Shown here in pieces: positions 31,305 to 40,447 of a DNA stretch of 64,000 nucleotides. The notes under the pieces are model-generated. The model had not been told where the DNA came from. It saw nothing but the letters and a program-made list of their open reading frames with translations, and did not search any database. Within the stretch, counting starts at the first letter, position 1. The number at the start of each line of letters is the position of its first letter. The stretch is from SHVO01 sp041906145 (GTDB lineage Bacteria > Pseudomonadota > Alphaproteobacteria > Rhodospirillales > Rhodospirillaceae): the NCBI GenBank assembly GCA_041906145.1, contig JAYRJU010000004.1, positions 1 through 64,000 on the forward strand. The letters run 5' to 3'. Both the position numbers and the translations under genes were made by a program.

Positions 31305-33032
31305 ATGAAGTCAGTTTTTCGCTCAACGCGCCTCTTCCGTACGGCCGCCAGCACGGCATGTCTTTTGCTCGGCGCGGTTCTGGCAAGTTGTAGCAGCTCT
31401 GAATCGGTCAGCGAACCCAAGGGCGCGGAACTGGCCGCCGTTCCGGCCGGGATCGAAGCGAGTTCGCCGGCGCAACGGCGTCTGATCACCGAGCAGCAGT
31501 ATCTCAATACCGTCGCGAATATTTTCGGGCAGGACATCGAAGTCATCGCTCAGTTCGCGCCGATGCAGCGCACCGAAGGGCTTCTGGCGCTTGGCGCCTC
31601 GAAGGCGGGCGTTCCGTCGGGCGAGCTTCAGAAATTCCAACGCGCCGCGCGCCAAGTCGCCGCGCAAGTGGTCGACAACGGGAATCTCGAATTGCGTCTC
31701 GCGTCTCATCGTGACGCCTTGATGCCGTGCAAACCGGCGGCCGCCGATAAACCCGATGCGGCGTGTGCCGAAATGTTTTTGCGTTCGACGGGACGCCTGC
31801 TTTATCGCCGCCCGTTGAGCGAGGCCCGGCTGGCGCAAATGGTCAGCGCGGCGGGCCAATCGACCACGCAACTCGGCGATTTTTATGCCGGGATCGCGAC
31901 AGTCATTGAAGGCATGCTGATTAGTCCGGAAGTGCTGTTCATCGAGGATCGGACCGAGCCGGATCCCGAGCATCCGGGCCGTCAGCGTCTCGACGCTTAT
32001 TCGTACGCCTCGCGCCTTAGTTTCTTCCTCTGGAATGCCGCGCCCGACGACAAGGTGCTGAAGGCGGCGGAAAGCGGCGAGCTCGATACCGCCAAGGGCC
32101 GCGCGCGCGTGGTGGATATGATGATTGCCAGCCCGCGCCTGGAAGGCGGCGTGCGTGGCTTCTTCGACGATATGCTGGGCTTTGACTCGTTCGCCAATCT
32201 GGCCAAGGACCCGACCGCCTATCCGTCGGAGACCGGCGCCACGCTGGCCGACGCCCGCGAACAGACCCTCCGTACGATCTACGATCACCTCGTTACCAAG
32301 AAACTCGACTACCGGGACCTTTTCACTACCCGGACAACCTTTATGTCGCCGGCTCTCGGCGCCATCTATCGTGTACCGACCACGCCCGGCTGGACGGAGT
32401 ACCAATTCCCCGCCAATAGCCCGCGCGTCGGCATCCTGACGCAAGTGAGCTTCCTCGCGCAGCACGCTCATCCGGCGCGCAGTTCGCCCACACGCAGGGG
32501 TAAGGCACTGCGTGAACTCCTCCTTTGCCAACCGGTTCCGTTGCCTCCGCCCAACGTCGATTTTTCGGCGCTGGAAAATCCCACGGCGGCGCACCGCACG
32601 CAGCGCGACCGCGTCAATTTTCATTTGCAGAACCCGGTTTGTGCTGGCTGCCACAAGATCACCGATCCGATCGGGCTTGCCCTGGAGAACTTTGACGGCG
32701 CGGGTATCTACCGTAGCACGGAGAAGGGCGTGGATATCGATGCAAGCGGCGCTCTCGATGGTAAAGGTTTCACGGACATCGCCGGGCTCGCGCAGGCCGT
32801 ACGCAATCACCCGTCGCTGCCGGGCTGTCTCGTACGGCGCGTCTACAGCTATGGCACCGGCACCGCTGTCGATGCACGCGATAAGCCGCTGGTCGACTTT
32901 CTGACCGCCGAGTTTGGGCGGCATGGATATAGATTTCCGGACCTCATGCGGGCCATCGTACTCAGCCCGGTCTTTTATGATGTGACTCCACCCGCGCCGG
33001 CCGAGCAAAAGTCGGCCGCGGCGTCGAATTGA
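31305..33032 (+). CDS. DUF1592/DUF1588/DUF1585 lipoprotein with one CXXCH, module B
   Basis: 575 aa from ATG 31305, which has AGGG at the right distance; ATG 31275 is an alternative. A lipoprotein signal ends LASC (Cys29). The domain order fits the DUF1595-DUF1592-DUF1588-DUF1585 proteins known mainly from Planctomycetes and Myxococcota: an N-terminal LTEQQYLNT-like stretch, LLYRRPLSEARL, RLDAYSYASRLSFFLWNAAP, HPARSSPTRRGKALRELLLC, then NPVCAGCHKITDPIG. The CAGCH (Cys446, Cys449, His450) is a c-type haem attachment motif. So an outer-membrane-anchored, possibly haem-bearing protein. Next gene starts 14 bases later, with GAGGAG between. Catalytic role unknown for the family. Confidence 0.88.
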   Translation: MKSVFRSTRLFRTAASTACLLLGAVLASCSSSESVSEPKGAELAAVPAGIEASSPAQRRLITEQQYLNTVANIFGQDIEVIAQFAPMQRTEGLLALGASKAGVPSGELQKFQRAARQVAAQVVDNGNLELRLASHRDALMPCKPAAADKPDAACAEMFLRSTGRLLYRRPLSEARLAQMVSAAGQSTTQLGDFYAGIATVIEGMLISPEVLFIEDRTEPDPEHPGRQRLDAYSYASRLSFFLWNAAPDDKVLKAAESGELDTAKGRARVVDMMIASPRLEGGVRGFFDDMLGFDSFANLAKDPTAYPSETGATLADAREQTLRTIYDHLVTKKLDYRDLFTTRTTFMSPALGAIYRVPTTPGWTEYQFPANSPRVGILTQVSFLAQHAHPARSSPTRRGKALRELLLCQPVPLPPPNVDFSALENPTAAHRTQRDRVNFHLQNPVCAGCHKITDPIGLALENFDGAGIYRSTEKGVDIDASGALDGKGFTDIAGLAQAVRNHPSLPGCLVRRVYSYGTGTAVDARDKPLVDFLTAEFGRHGYRFPDLMRAIVLSPVFYDVTPPAPAEQKSAAASN

Positions 33033-33046
33033 ACGAGGAGAAGCCA

Positions 33047-34384
33047 ATGAACATTCTCAATCGGCGCCGTGTCCTGAAGGGCATGCTGGGCGGAAGCGCA
33101 GTGAGCGTTGGGCTGCCGCTTCTCAATCTCTTCCTGAACGGCAACGGCAACGCGCTTGCCGACGGCTCTCCCATGCCGGTGCGTTTCGGCACCTGGGTGT
33201 GGGGACTTGGTATGAATGACGCCATCTTCACGCCGAAGAAAATCGGCGCGAACTTCGATCTACCCGAGGAGATCCAGTCCCTTGCGCCGGTGCAGAAGCA
33301 CATCAATCTGTTCACGCGCTTCAACACCTTCAAGGACGCCGCGCCGCTGATGTGTCACCACACCGGCTGGGTGATCTTGCGCACCGGGATGGCGCCGACG
33401 CTGACGCAGGTGCGTCCCGGTGAAACCATCGACGTCACGGTCGCCAAGAAAATCGGCAACACGACGCGGTTCCAGACTCTCAGCGCCACGTCCACAGGCG
33501 ATGTGCGCGATTCCTACAGCTACGAAAGTGCCAACTCGGTAAATGCGCCGGAGTTCTCGCCGATACGCTTCTACCAAAACATGTTCGGCGCGGATTACCA
33601 GGACCCGAACGCGGCCGAGTTCAAACCCAATCCGCGGGCGATGGTGCGTAAAAGCGTGCTGTCGGGAGTGCTTGATGAAACCAACGCGGTGATGAAGCGT
33701 GCCGGTTCCGAAGATAAAGAACGGCTCGATCAGTATTTCACCAGTCTGCGCGACCTGGAAAAGCAGTTTGATCTCCAACTCACCAAACCAACGCCGCTTG
33801 CGGCATGCGTGCGCGCCTCGGAAGTCAAGGGTGAACCAAGCGCCGGTTTGGACACCGTGAAAGTGGGCGAACGCCATAAGGTCATGACAAAACTCATGAC
33901 CATGGCGGTGGCTTGCGATCAGACGCGCGTCTTCAATATGGCCTATGCGGGCGAAACCGCAGCGACCACGAAGGCGGGTTACGAAAAGCCGCATCACACC
34001 GCGACGCATGAAGAGCCGACCGATCCGAAACTCGGATATCAGATCGAGGTGTCGTGGTTCACGCGCCGCGCCATGGAGAACTGGGCGGAATTCGTCGCGG
34101 CCTTCGCCGGTGTCAAGGAAGGCGACGGCACGTTGCTAGACAACTGCCTCATCTACGCGATGTCGGACATCTCCTACGCCAAGATCCATTCGTTGGATAA
34201 TATCCCAATGTTCACCGCCGGCCGCGCGGGCGGAAAAATCAAGACCGGTCTGCATATCCAGGGGAACGGCGATGCGGGCACGCGTCTGGGCTACACCATG
34301 ATGAAAGTGTTGGGCCTTGATATCCCGTCGTGGGGCACGCTCAGCAACACGACGTCGAAAGAAATCGGCGAAATACTTGTTTAA
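33047..34384 (+). CDS. DUF1552 protein with Tat signal, module B
   Basis: 445 aa. The N-terminus NRRRVLKGMLGGSAV is a twin-arginine signal, so it is exported folded, possibly with a cofactor. The mature part has the DUF1552 layout: PVRFGTWVWGLGM, VQKHINLFTRFN, KPNPRAMVRKSVL, LDQYFTSLRDLEKQ, and ACDQTRVFNMAY with KPHHTATHEEP; several His/Asp/Cys could bind metal. DUF1552 has been compared with sulfatase/alkaline-phosphatase-like secreted proteins, but its activity is not known. It is nearly always beside a DUF1592 protein, as here. GAGGAG precedes ATG 33047. It is a close paralogue of 40448-41785. Confidence 0.88.
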   Translation: MNILNRRRVLKGMLGGSAVSVGLPLLNLFLNGNGNALADGSPMPVRFGTWVWGLGMNDAIFTPKKIGANFDLPEEIQSLAPVQKHINLFTRFNTFKDAAPLMCHHTGWVILRTGMAPTLTQVRPGETIDVTVAKKIGNTTRFQTLSATSTGDVRDSYSYESANSVNAPEFSPIRFYQNMFGADYQDPNAAEFKPNPRAMVRKSVLSGVLDETNAVMKRAGSEDKERLDQYFTSLRDLEKQFDLQLTKPTPLAACVRASEVKGEPSAGLDTVKVGERHKVMTKLMTMAVACDQTRVFNMAYAGETAATTKAGYEKPHHTATHEEPTDPKLGYQIEVSWFTRRAMENWAEFVAAFAGVKEGDGTLLDNCLIYAMSDISYAKIHSLDNIPMFTAGRAGGKIKTGLHIQGNGDAGTRLGYTMMKVLGLDIPSWGTLSNTTSKEIGEILV

Positions 34385-34394
34385 GGAACAGGCG

Positions 34395-35783
34395 ATGCGT
34401 TTCGCAATCATCTTCGCGGCCGCCGCGATGCTCGCCGGTCCGCTCGCGCAAGCCGCCGAGAAACCGATCAAGGAGGATTACGCGCGCGTCCCCATGCCCC
34501 CGGGCTTCCAGGTCGTGAATACCGAACTCGAGGGCAATGTCTTCGCCGACGCCAAGGGCCGGACGCTCTACAAGTGGATATACAAACCAGCGCGCGTCGG
34601 CGCCTCCGGCGATCCGCGCGGCAAGTCGACCTGCACCAGCCAGATCTTCAAGGACGAGGGCGGACACATGAGCCCGTATCCGCCAAATCTACGCCTGCCG
34701 GATGCGGATACGCGACAAAGCTGCGTCGATGCCTGGCCGCCGGTGCTCGCCGATCAGAACGCTAAACCCGTAGGCGCGTGGACGGTGATCACGCGTGAAG
34801 ACGGCAACAAGCAGTGGGCCTATGACGAGCAGCCGCTCTACACGGCGGCGCTCGACCGCATGCCGGGTGACACAGTCGGTGGCACCAATCGCGACATGTC
34901 CGAAGGCGTCAGCGCACGCCCGGCCGTGCGTCATCCGGTCGGTCCGCCGCCCGCGGTGCCGCCCGGTTTCGATGTCATTTCTACCGTCAATGGTCGCCTC
35001 CTGGTGACTGCGACGGTCAACGCCTCGGTCTACACGTTTGAAAAGGACACGGCGTCCAAATCGACGTGCGTCGCGGAGTGTTTGCGTGAATGGTCGCCGA
35101 TGCTGGCGCCGGAGTTCGCCAAGGCGTTCGGCGAGTGGAGTCTGGTCGAACGTTCTTCCGGCGTGCGTCAATGGACCTTCCGGGGCAAACCACTTTATAC
35201 ACATGTTGGCGATATGCCTTTCCGCAGCTATCGCGGACGCAGCGTCGACGGCAGCGATGTGCCGGGCTGGCGCCTGGTTTACGCGCAGCTCGCGCCCGAA
35301 ATCCCAAGCGACCTCAAGCGCCAGGTGACCCCCGGTGGGGAAGTGCTGGCCGACCGCCGCGGCCATACGATCTATGTCTACTTTTGTCATGACGATGCCG
35401 ACGATCAACTGATCTGCGATCATCCCGACACGCCGCAAGACTATCGGATCGCGGTTTGCGGTGGCGGCAATCCGGAGCGCTGCGCGATGCGGTTTCCAAT
35501 GGTGCAAGCTTCCGTCGGCGCCAAGAGCAATAGCCGCGCTTACAGCATCATGGAGATCAACCGCCTGACGGGGAAACGCGCGCAAGCGGGCGAGAAGGAT
35601 ACGCTGCGGGTGTGGGCCTATCGCGACCGCCCGCTGTATGTGTTTGACGGAGAGCTGCCGCCGGCCGTCGCTGATCGCGCGCCGGGCGATATCGAGGCCG
35701 ACGGGCTCGGCGAACACCGCGCGCAACGTCACGGCTTCACTGCATTCTGGCTGCGCGACGATTTCTACGGCCGCGCCAATTAA
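34395..35783 (+). CDS. Secreted-repeat (Lipoprotein_15-like) protein, copy B
   Basis: 462 aa with a Sec signal (residues 1-20). It keeps the three-repeat plan of copy A: GRTLYKWIY, SCVDAWPPVL and KQWAYDEQPLY; then ASVYTFEKD, STCVAECLREW and RQWTFRGKPLY; then HTIYVYFCHDD, VCGGGNPERC and RDRPLYVFDGE. Repeat 1 has an extra Cys (STCTSQ). The Trp-Tyr-rich loops suggest ligand or surface binding. AAGGA lies upstream of ATG 34395, 10 bases after the DUF1552 stop, so it is part of the same operon. No catalytic motif visible. Confidence 0.85.
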   Translation: MRFAIIFAAAAMLAGPLAQAAEKPIKEDYARVPMPPGFQVVNTELEGNVFADAKGRTLYKWIYKPARVGASGDPRGKSTCTSQIFKDEGGHMSPYPPNLRLPDADTRQSCVDAWPPVLADQNAKPVGAWTVITREDGNKQWAYDEQPLYTAALDRMPGDTVGGTNRDMSEGVSARPAVRHPVGPPPAVPPGFDVISTVNGRLLVTATVNASVYTFEKDTASKSTCVAECLREWSPMLAPEFAKAFGEWSLVERSSGVRQWTFRGKPLYTHVGDMPFRSYRGRSVDGSDVPGWRLVYAQLAPEIPSDLKRQVTPGGEVLADRRGHTIYVYFCHDDADDQLICDHPDTPQDYRIAVCGGGNPERCAMRFPMVQASVGAKSNSRAYSIMEINRLTGKRAQAGEKDTLRVWAYRDRPLYVFDGELPPAVADRAPGDIEADGLGEHRAQRHGFTAFWLRDDFYGRAN

Positions 35784-35801
35784 GCGTTCATGGAGAAACA
35801 C

Positions 35802-36917
35802 ATGATCAATACCTTCTCGCGCACCCTGCGTTCTGTGCTTTTGGCTGGCGCTGCAGCGTTTGCTTCGACCGCAGCCGTGGCCGCGGAAGATTTCGTGCCG
35901 GAGAACGGCACCATCGGCTACATCGTCACGGACTTCGAGTGGCAGGTGTATCTCACCGCCGATAACAAGGAAGAGTGCGCCGACGGTCTCAATCCTTGGG
36001 GGCCACGCGAACAGTTCAAAGCTCTGTATCCAAATGGCGGTAGCGTGCGCGACACGCATATGGCCTTTGAGATCGCGGGCTGGTTCCCGAACGCCGAGAC
36101 GCCGGACAAATTTCCGTTCTATGAAGTGACGGGCAAGAAATCCTACGGCCTCAATCTCGACGGCAAAGTCGACGCGAATGATTTTGTCTCTCCCGACGGC
36201 AAAACCGCCGGAATCGACAATGAACTCTATCGCGTCATCGGCTGCATCGTGAACTTGCGCCCGCCCGAAGGCGCAACGGCCTTCTACGCCAACAAAGCGG
36301 TGATGGAAGAACGCTGGAACCGCGTTCTGCTCGAACTCACCAACGTCGACAGCATGATCAACGACGATAGCGTCGATGTGACCATGTATCGGGGGCTCGA
36401 TAATCTGCTGACCGACGCGACGGGAAGCAAATACCTGCCCGGCGGCTCCATGCGCATCGACACGAAGTGGGGCAATAAGTACGTCCAACACTTCAAAGGC
36501 AAGATCGTCGATGGTACGCTGATCACCGAGCCGGTTCCCTACACCGTCGTCCCGTGGTCTTCGTTCCAATTGCCGACGGAGCAGAAGTTCCACGACATGC
36601 GCATGCAGATCAAACTTCAGCCCGATAGCGCGCTTGGCATCATGGCGGGTTATGTGGATGTGGAGAACTGGTACTGGCAGACGGTGAAGTCGGAATCGAC
36701 CCATCACCAGAGCTACGGTCAGTCGACGCCGTCTTCCATCTATAAAGTCCTGCGCAAACGTGCCGATGCTTATCCGGATCCGAAGACCGGTAAGAACACG
36801 GCAATTTCCGCCTCGCTACAGGCAAAGCTGGTGCAAACATTCATCATTCACCCGCCCGGTGGGCCCGTGGCGCTGGCGCCGTCCGTGCAACGGCAGTCTA
36901 CGGGCGCCGAGCGCTAG
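35802..36917 (+). CDS. Unknown exported protein, family X copy B
   Basis: 371 aa from ATG 35802, which has GGAG 7-10 bases upstream; ATG 35790 would add four residues. Signal peptide to about residue 27 (AAVAAED). Shares with the other family X members NGTIGYIVT, KEECADG, REQFKALYPNGG, LNLDGKVDANDFVSPDG, LYRVIGC, LLELTNVDSMINDDSV and STHHQSYG. One residue is inserted in the KTAGIDNELYR segment compared with the other copies. It is the last gene of module B, and the 2OG-oxygenase gene converges, overlapping by 4 bases. Function not known. Confidence 0.82.
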   Translation: MINTFSRTLRSVLLAGAAAFASTAAVAAEDFVPENGTIGYIVTDFEWQVYLTADNKEECADGLNPWGPREQFKALYPNGGSVRDTHMAFEIAGWFPNAETPDKFPFYEVTGKKSYGLNLDGKVDANDFVSPDGKTAGIDNELYRVIGCIVNLRPPEGATAFYANKAVMEERWNRVLLELTNVDSMINDDSVDVTMYRGLDNLLTDATGSKYLPGGSMRIDTKWGNKYVQHFKGKIVDGTLITEPVPYTVVPWSSFQLPTEQKFHDMRMQIKLQPDSALGIMAGYVDVENWYWQTVKSESTHHQSYGQSTPSSIYKVLRKRADAYPDPKTGKNTAISASLQAKLVQTFIIHPPGGPVALAPSVQRQSTGAER

Positions 36918-38278
36918 AGCGGGATAACGTCGAAGGCAAAGGAGATGCGCGGCTTGTCTGTACGCAGCGGCCGCGTGTTATGCCAAAAGAACGACGGGAA
37001 CGTCAGCAGTACCCCGGCTTCCGGGCGCATCTGACGAACCGGCATATCAGTCGTCGGTTTATTCCAACGCTCATCGCCGCGCCCAAACTCGATCCAGCCG
37101 CTGCGTTCGGGATCGTTCTCCGTGATGTCGTCCGGAACTTCGATGTAATAGACTCCGGACAACCATCCGTGCGGATGAAAGTGCGGCGCTTGGTGGCCTT
37201 TCTCGCGGATGATCACACCCCAGGAATACAGGCGGAAATCTTTTGGCACAGCCTTGTCGAAGGCGTGTGAAGGCGAACGGCGTGCGAGGTCCGCGCGCCG
37301 CCGCACCGCCGCGGTTAGCATGGCGTTGAGCGCGCGGATCGCAGGCGAGGTGCTGAAGCCGATATCGTCGGTTTGATAGCCGAAGCGCGTCGTGTTCCGC
37401 TCAAAGGCGAGCGTCGGTTCGGCCGCGATCTCACGCGCAAGCGCGGCGTGGAAGTCCGTGAGGCTCTTATAACCCGGCGGCGGGGACAACTGTTCACGCG
37501 TAACAAGCGTATCGTAATCGGCGAAGGGCCGAAGTTCGTCTTTTCTCCCTAATTCGCCGAGCGCGATGTACTTGTAGGCGAGGGAGGTCGTGTGTCCCGG
37601 CTTCGCCGCCAAGAGATTGTCGGCGTGTTCGATAGCGCCCACGTAGTCGCGTGCTTCCATGAGCGCCGACATGAGGTTGTTCGCCGGTCCGAAATCGTCG
37701 CGATCAAAGGCGTAGGCTTGGCGATAGGCCGCGACGGCCTCATTCGCGTTTTGCAGGCGCTGCCACGCCAGACCGAGCAGGAACCAGGCCCCCGCGCGCC
37801 CCGCTTCGCCTGCTTTTTTCAGCGGCGCCAGGGCGTCCTCGACTTGACCGGCCGCCATCCGCGCCGTGCCGAGGATGATGGCAAGGTAGGAAGATTCGCG
37901 CGCCAGTGGGCGGGCTTGATTGGCGAGCGCCAACGCATCGGCTGCGGCGCCCTCGCTGAGGGCGAGCCGGGCGTGCGCCAGAAGGACAAAGGGGCGCAAA
38001 GCCGGTTCGGTGACGCCGCGCAGAATTTCGGCCGCGCGATCGTTCTGTAGATAGTTGATGTGAATATCCGCGCGCTTGAGCGCCGGCGTTGCCCATTCGT
38101 CACCGACATGACCGGGACTGGTCAGGGCGAGAGGCCAATAGGCCCGGAGCTGCCTGCGCGGGCGCAAATGCCCAGCGCGCTCATACAGTCCGTCGGCCTC
38201 CCCTGTCCGTCCGGCCTTGAGCGCGCGCCACGCCGTATCGAGGAGTTCTTCCGCCGTTTCGCCTGGGGCGTGCGTCAT
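36914..38278 (-). CDS. TPR protein with C-terminal 2OG-Fe(II) oxygenase domain
   Basis: 454 aa. Residues 1-250 are helical tetratricopeptide-like repeats (for example AWFLLGLAWQRLQNANEAVAA with neighbours). The C-terminal 170 residues match the putative 2OG-Fe(II) oxygenase domain PF13759: HQAPHFHPHGWLSGVYYI carries the first His and likely His/Asp ligands, and FFWHNTRPL with the final KPRISFAFD gives the second His and the 2-oxoglutarate-binding Arg. No signal peptide. Such fusions probably hydroxylate protein or peptide substrates. ATG at 38278. It faces the module B operon, overlapping its end by 4 bases, and has no clear link to it. Confidence 0.85.
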   Translation of the reverse strand: MTHAPGETAEELLDTAWRALKAGRTGEADGLYERAGHLRPRRQLRAYWPLALTSPGHVGDEWATPALKRADIHINYLQNDRAAEILRGVTEPALRPFVLLAHARLALSEGAAADALALANQARPLARESSYLAIILGTARMAAGQVEDALAPLKKAGEAGRAGAWFLLGLAWQRLQNANEAVAAYRQAYAFDRDDFGPANNLMSALMEARDYVGAIEHADNLLAAKPGHTTSLAYKYIALGELGRKDELRPFADYDTLVTREQLSPPPGYKSLTDFHAALAREIAAEPTLAFERNTTRFGYQTDDIGFSTSPAIRALNAMLTAAVRRRADLARRSPSHAFDKAVPKDFRLYSWGVIIREKGHQAPHFHPHGWLSGVYYIEVPDDITENDPERSGWIEFGRGDERWNKPTTDMPVRQMRPEAGVLLTFPSFFWHNTRPLRTDKPRISFAFDVIPL

Positions 38279-38678
38279 TTCAGAATCCGAGTCGAAGGTG
38301 CTCGGGTGCTGTAGGGCATGGCGTTAGAGCCCGCAATGGGGTGATCGCGCCATCGTGACAAAGGGGCGGTGTGTCGCCTAATATTACACTAATTCTAAAG
38401 TATTCGCCAAAATCGCATTGAATGTGGCCAAAAGACTGATGTCCGGGATCATTTTTGGAGAAAGTTCGCCCCGTAAACCTTTGGCGGACAACGCCCGTTT
38501 CCAAAAACGGCGTGTAGGCCCGCCGGAGCTGGCGTATATTAGTGTATGATACCGCAGGGAGAGGGCTGCGCGGCTGGTTGCCGGGCGCCCGTCGTGCTGT
38601 CTCTTTGGGGGCCGGGATGCCCAAACGCCGCGCTGAACGGTGCAGAGGGGAGGTACGAGTGAGCAAAGGGAGAGTTTC
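38279..38678 (+). promoter_or_regulatory. Upstream region of module C with a weak shared-motif copy
   Basis: 400 bases without a gene. AATTCTAAAGTATT at 38391-38404 partly matches the motif seen before the other two modules (10 of 14 positions). An imperfect inverted repeat (ACGCCCGTTT / AAACGGCGT) is at about 38488-38511 without a T-run. AT-rich GTATATTAGTGTATGAT (about 38,534-38,550) is a possible -10 region. Purine-rich AAAGGGAGAG directly precedes the lipoprotein start. Confidence 0.35.
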
Positions 38679-40430
38679 TTGACGTCTGTTTCCGATCGTT
38701 CCGCCGCCAGAAGTGTTTTCACCCGTATGTTGATGGGCGGCGCCGCCTGCGTCATGGCGCTTGGCTTGATAAGCTGCTCTGACGGCGCGTCCGCGCCGAA
38801 GGCCGCGAGCGCGCCGGCGGTGAAGCCGGTGGACTACGCCGGCACTGTCGCGCACGTGCGCCGCATTTCCGTCGATCAGTATCGCAATACAGTCACGTAC
38901 ATATTTGGGCACGACATCGAAGTCGGCAATCCGTTCGCGCCGCTGCGCCGGACCGATGGATTGATCGCCACCGGTGCGTCCAGCGCCGGCGTGACCTCGG
39001 GCGAATTGCAGCAGCTGCAGCGCAGCGCGTCGAGCATCGCTGCCCAGGTCATGGACAAGGGCAATATCGAACAGAAGACGCCGTCCCGCCGCGATTTCCT
39101 CGTGCCGTGCAAGCCGGCCGATACGGTCGCCGCGGATGACGCGTGCGCCAGCAAGTTCATTTCGCAGACGAGCCGTCTGTTGTATCGCCGCCCGCTGTCT
39201 GAAGCGCGCGTCACCGAACTCGTGGCCGCCGCCCATAAGGGCGCAACGGACCTGAAGGACTTCTACGCCGGTCTTGGCACGGTGCTGGAAGGGATGTTGA
39301 TCGATCCTAAGGTCTTGTTGATTGCTGACGTTGTTGAGCCGGATCCGGCTCATCCGGGTAAGCAGCGTCTGGACGCCTATTCGCTCGCCTCGCGTCTGTC
39401 GTTCTTCCTGTGGAACGCCGCGCCGGACGACGCCGTGCTGAAAGCCGCCGAGCGCGGTGACCTGTTCGATGCCAAGAAGCGCGCGAAGGTCGTTGACATG
39501 ATGATCGCGAGCCCGCGAGTGGAAGACGGCGTGCGCGCCTTCTTCGATGACATGTTCGGCTTCGAGGACTTCGGCAACCTCGCCAAAGACCCGACAATTT
39601 ATCCGATGATGACAGGCGCGGTGATCAAGGATGCCCGTGAGCAGACCTTGCGTACCGTCGTCGATCACCTTGTCACGCAGAACAAGGACTATCGCGATCT
39701 TTTCACCACAAGACAGACCTTTATGTCGCCGGCGCTGGCGACCGTCTATCAAGTGCCGACGAAGCCGGGGTGGGTGCCGTACGAATTCCCGGACGGCAGC
39801 CCGCGCGTTGGCCTGCTGACGCAGATCAGCTTCCTCGCACTGCATGCCCATCCGGCCCGCAGCTCGCCGACCTATCGCGGCAAGGCGCTGCGCGAGCGTC
39901 TGCTGTGCCAGAAGGTCCCGCCGCCGCCGGCGAACGTCGATTTCTCGGCGCTGGAAAATCCGGACCCGCGTCTGCGTACCGCACGTGAGCGTTTGAAGGC
40001 GCACAGCGAAAACCCGGTGTGCGGCGGTTGCCACAAAATCACCGACCCGATGGGTCTGGTGCTTGAGAACTTCGACGGCGCGGGCCGCTTCCGCACCACG
40101 GAGAAGGGCGCGACCATCGACAGCTCCGGCGCTCTCGACGGCAAGCAGTTCGACAGCGTGAACGGACTTGGCCAGGCCATGCACGATCACCCGGCGCTGA
40201 CCTCTTGCCTCGTGCGCCGCATGTACAGCTACGGTACGGGTGGCCCGCTTTCGCGCGCCGACAATCCGGCCGTGGAATCACTTAACAAGGCGTTCGGCGA
40301 AGCGGGTTATCGCGTGCCGCAACTCCTGCGCATGATCGCCACAAGCGATGCGTTTTACGAAGTCGTTGAAGCACCAGTTGAACAGAAGTCGGCGGATGCG
40401 GGCGCGGCCCAATCCGTCGCCGCGCGCTGA
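38679..40430 (+). CDS. DUF1592/DUF1588/DUF1585 lipoprotein with one CXXCH, module C
   Basis: 583 aa, close paralogue of the module B protein over its whole length. I choose TTG 38679 because GGGAGAG stands 5 bases before it; an in-frame GTG at 38640 lacks such a site. The signal ends LISC, a lipobox. Conserved pieces: VDQYRNTVTYIFG, LLYRRPLSEARV, RLDAYSLASRLSFFLWNAAP, HPARSSPTYRGKALRERLLC and NPVCGGCHKITDPMG, with the haem-type motif CGGCH at Cys448, Cys451, His452. Downstream DUF1552 gene follows after 17 bases. The TTG start would lower translation relative to its partner. Function unknown. Confidence 0.87.
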   Translation: MTSVSDRSAARSVFTRMLMGGAACVMALGLISCSDGASAPKAASAPAVKPVDYAGTVAHVRRISVDQYRNTVTYIFGHDIEVGNPFAPLRRTDGLIATGASSAGVTSGELQQLQRSASSIAAQVMDKGNIEQKTPSRRDFLVPCKPADTVAADDACASKFISQTSRLLYRRPLSEARVTELVAAAHKGATDLKDFYAGLGTVLEGMLIDPKVLLIADVVEPDPAHPGKQRLDAYSLASRLSFFLWNAAPDDAVLKAAERGDLFDAKKRAKVVDMMIASPRVEDGVRAFFDDMFGFEDFGNLAKDPTIYPMMTGAVIKDAREQTLRTVVDHLVTQNKDYRDLFTTRQTFMSPALATVYQVPTKPGWVPYEFPDGSPRVGLLTQISFLALHAHPARSSPTYRGKALRERLLCQKVPPPPANVDFSALENPDPRLRTARERLKAHSENPVCGGCHKITDPMGLVLENFDGAGRFRTTEKGATIDSSGALDGKQFDSVNGLGQAMHDHPALTSCLVRRMYSYGTGGPLSRADNPAVESLNKAFGEAGYRVPQLLRMIATSDAFYEVVEAPVEQKSADAGAAQSVAAR

Positions 40431-40447
40431 ATTCAAGGGAGGATCAG

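Noticed and set aside
31323..40190. Long open frames (570-670 codons) antisense to the module B and C genes, at 31323-33047, 34689-36707 and 38280-40190
   Set aside because: They mirror the codon structure of strongly supported genes in high-GC DNA, lack recognisable domains or ribosome-binding sites, and are Arg/His-rich in the usual shadow manner.
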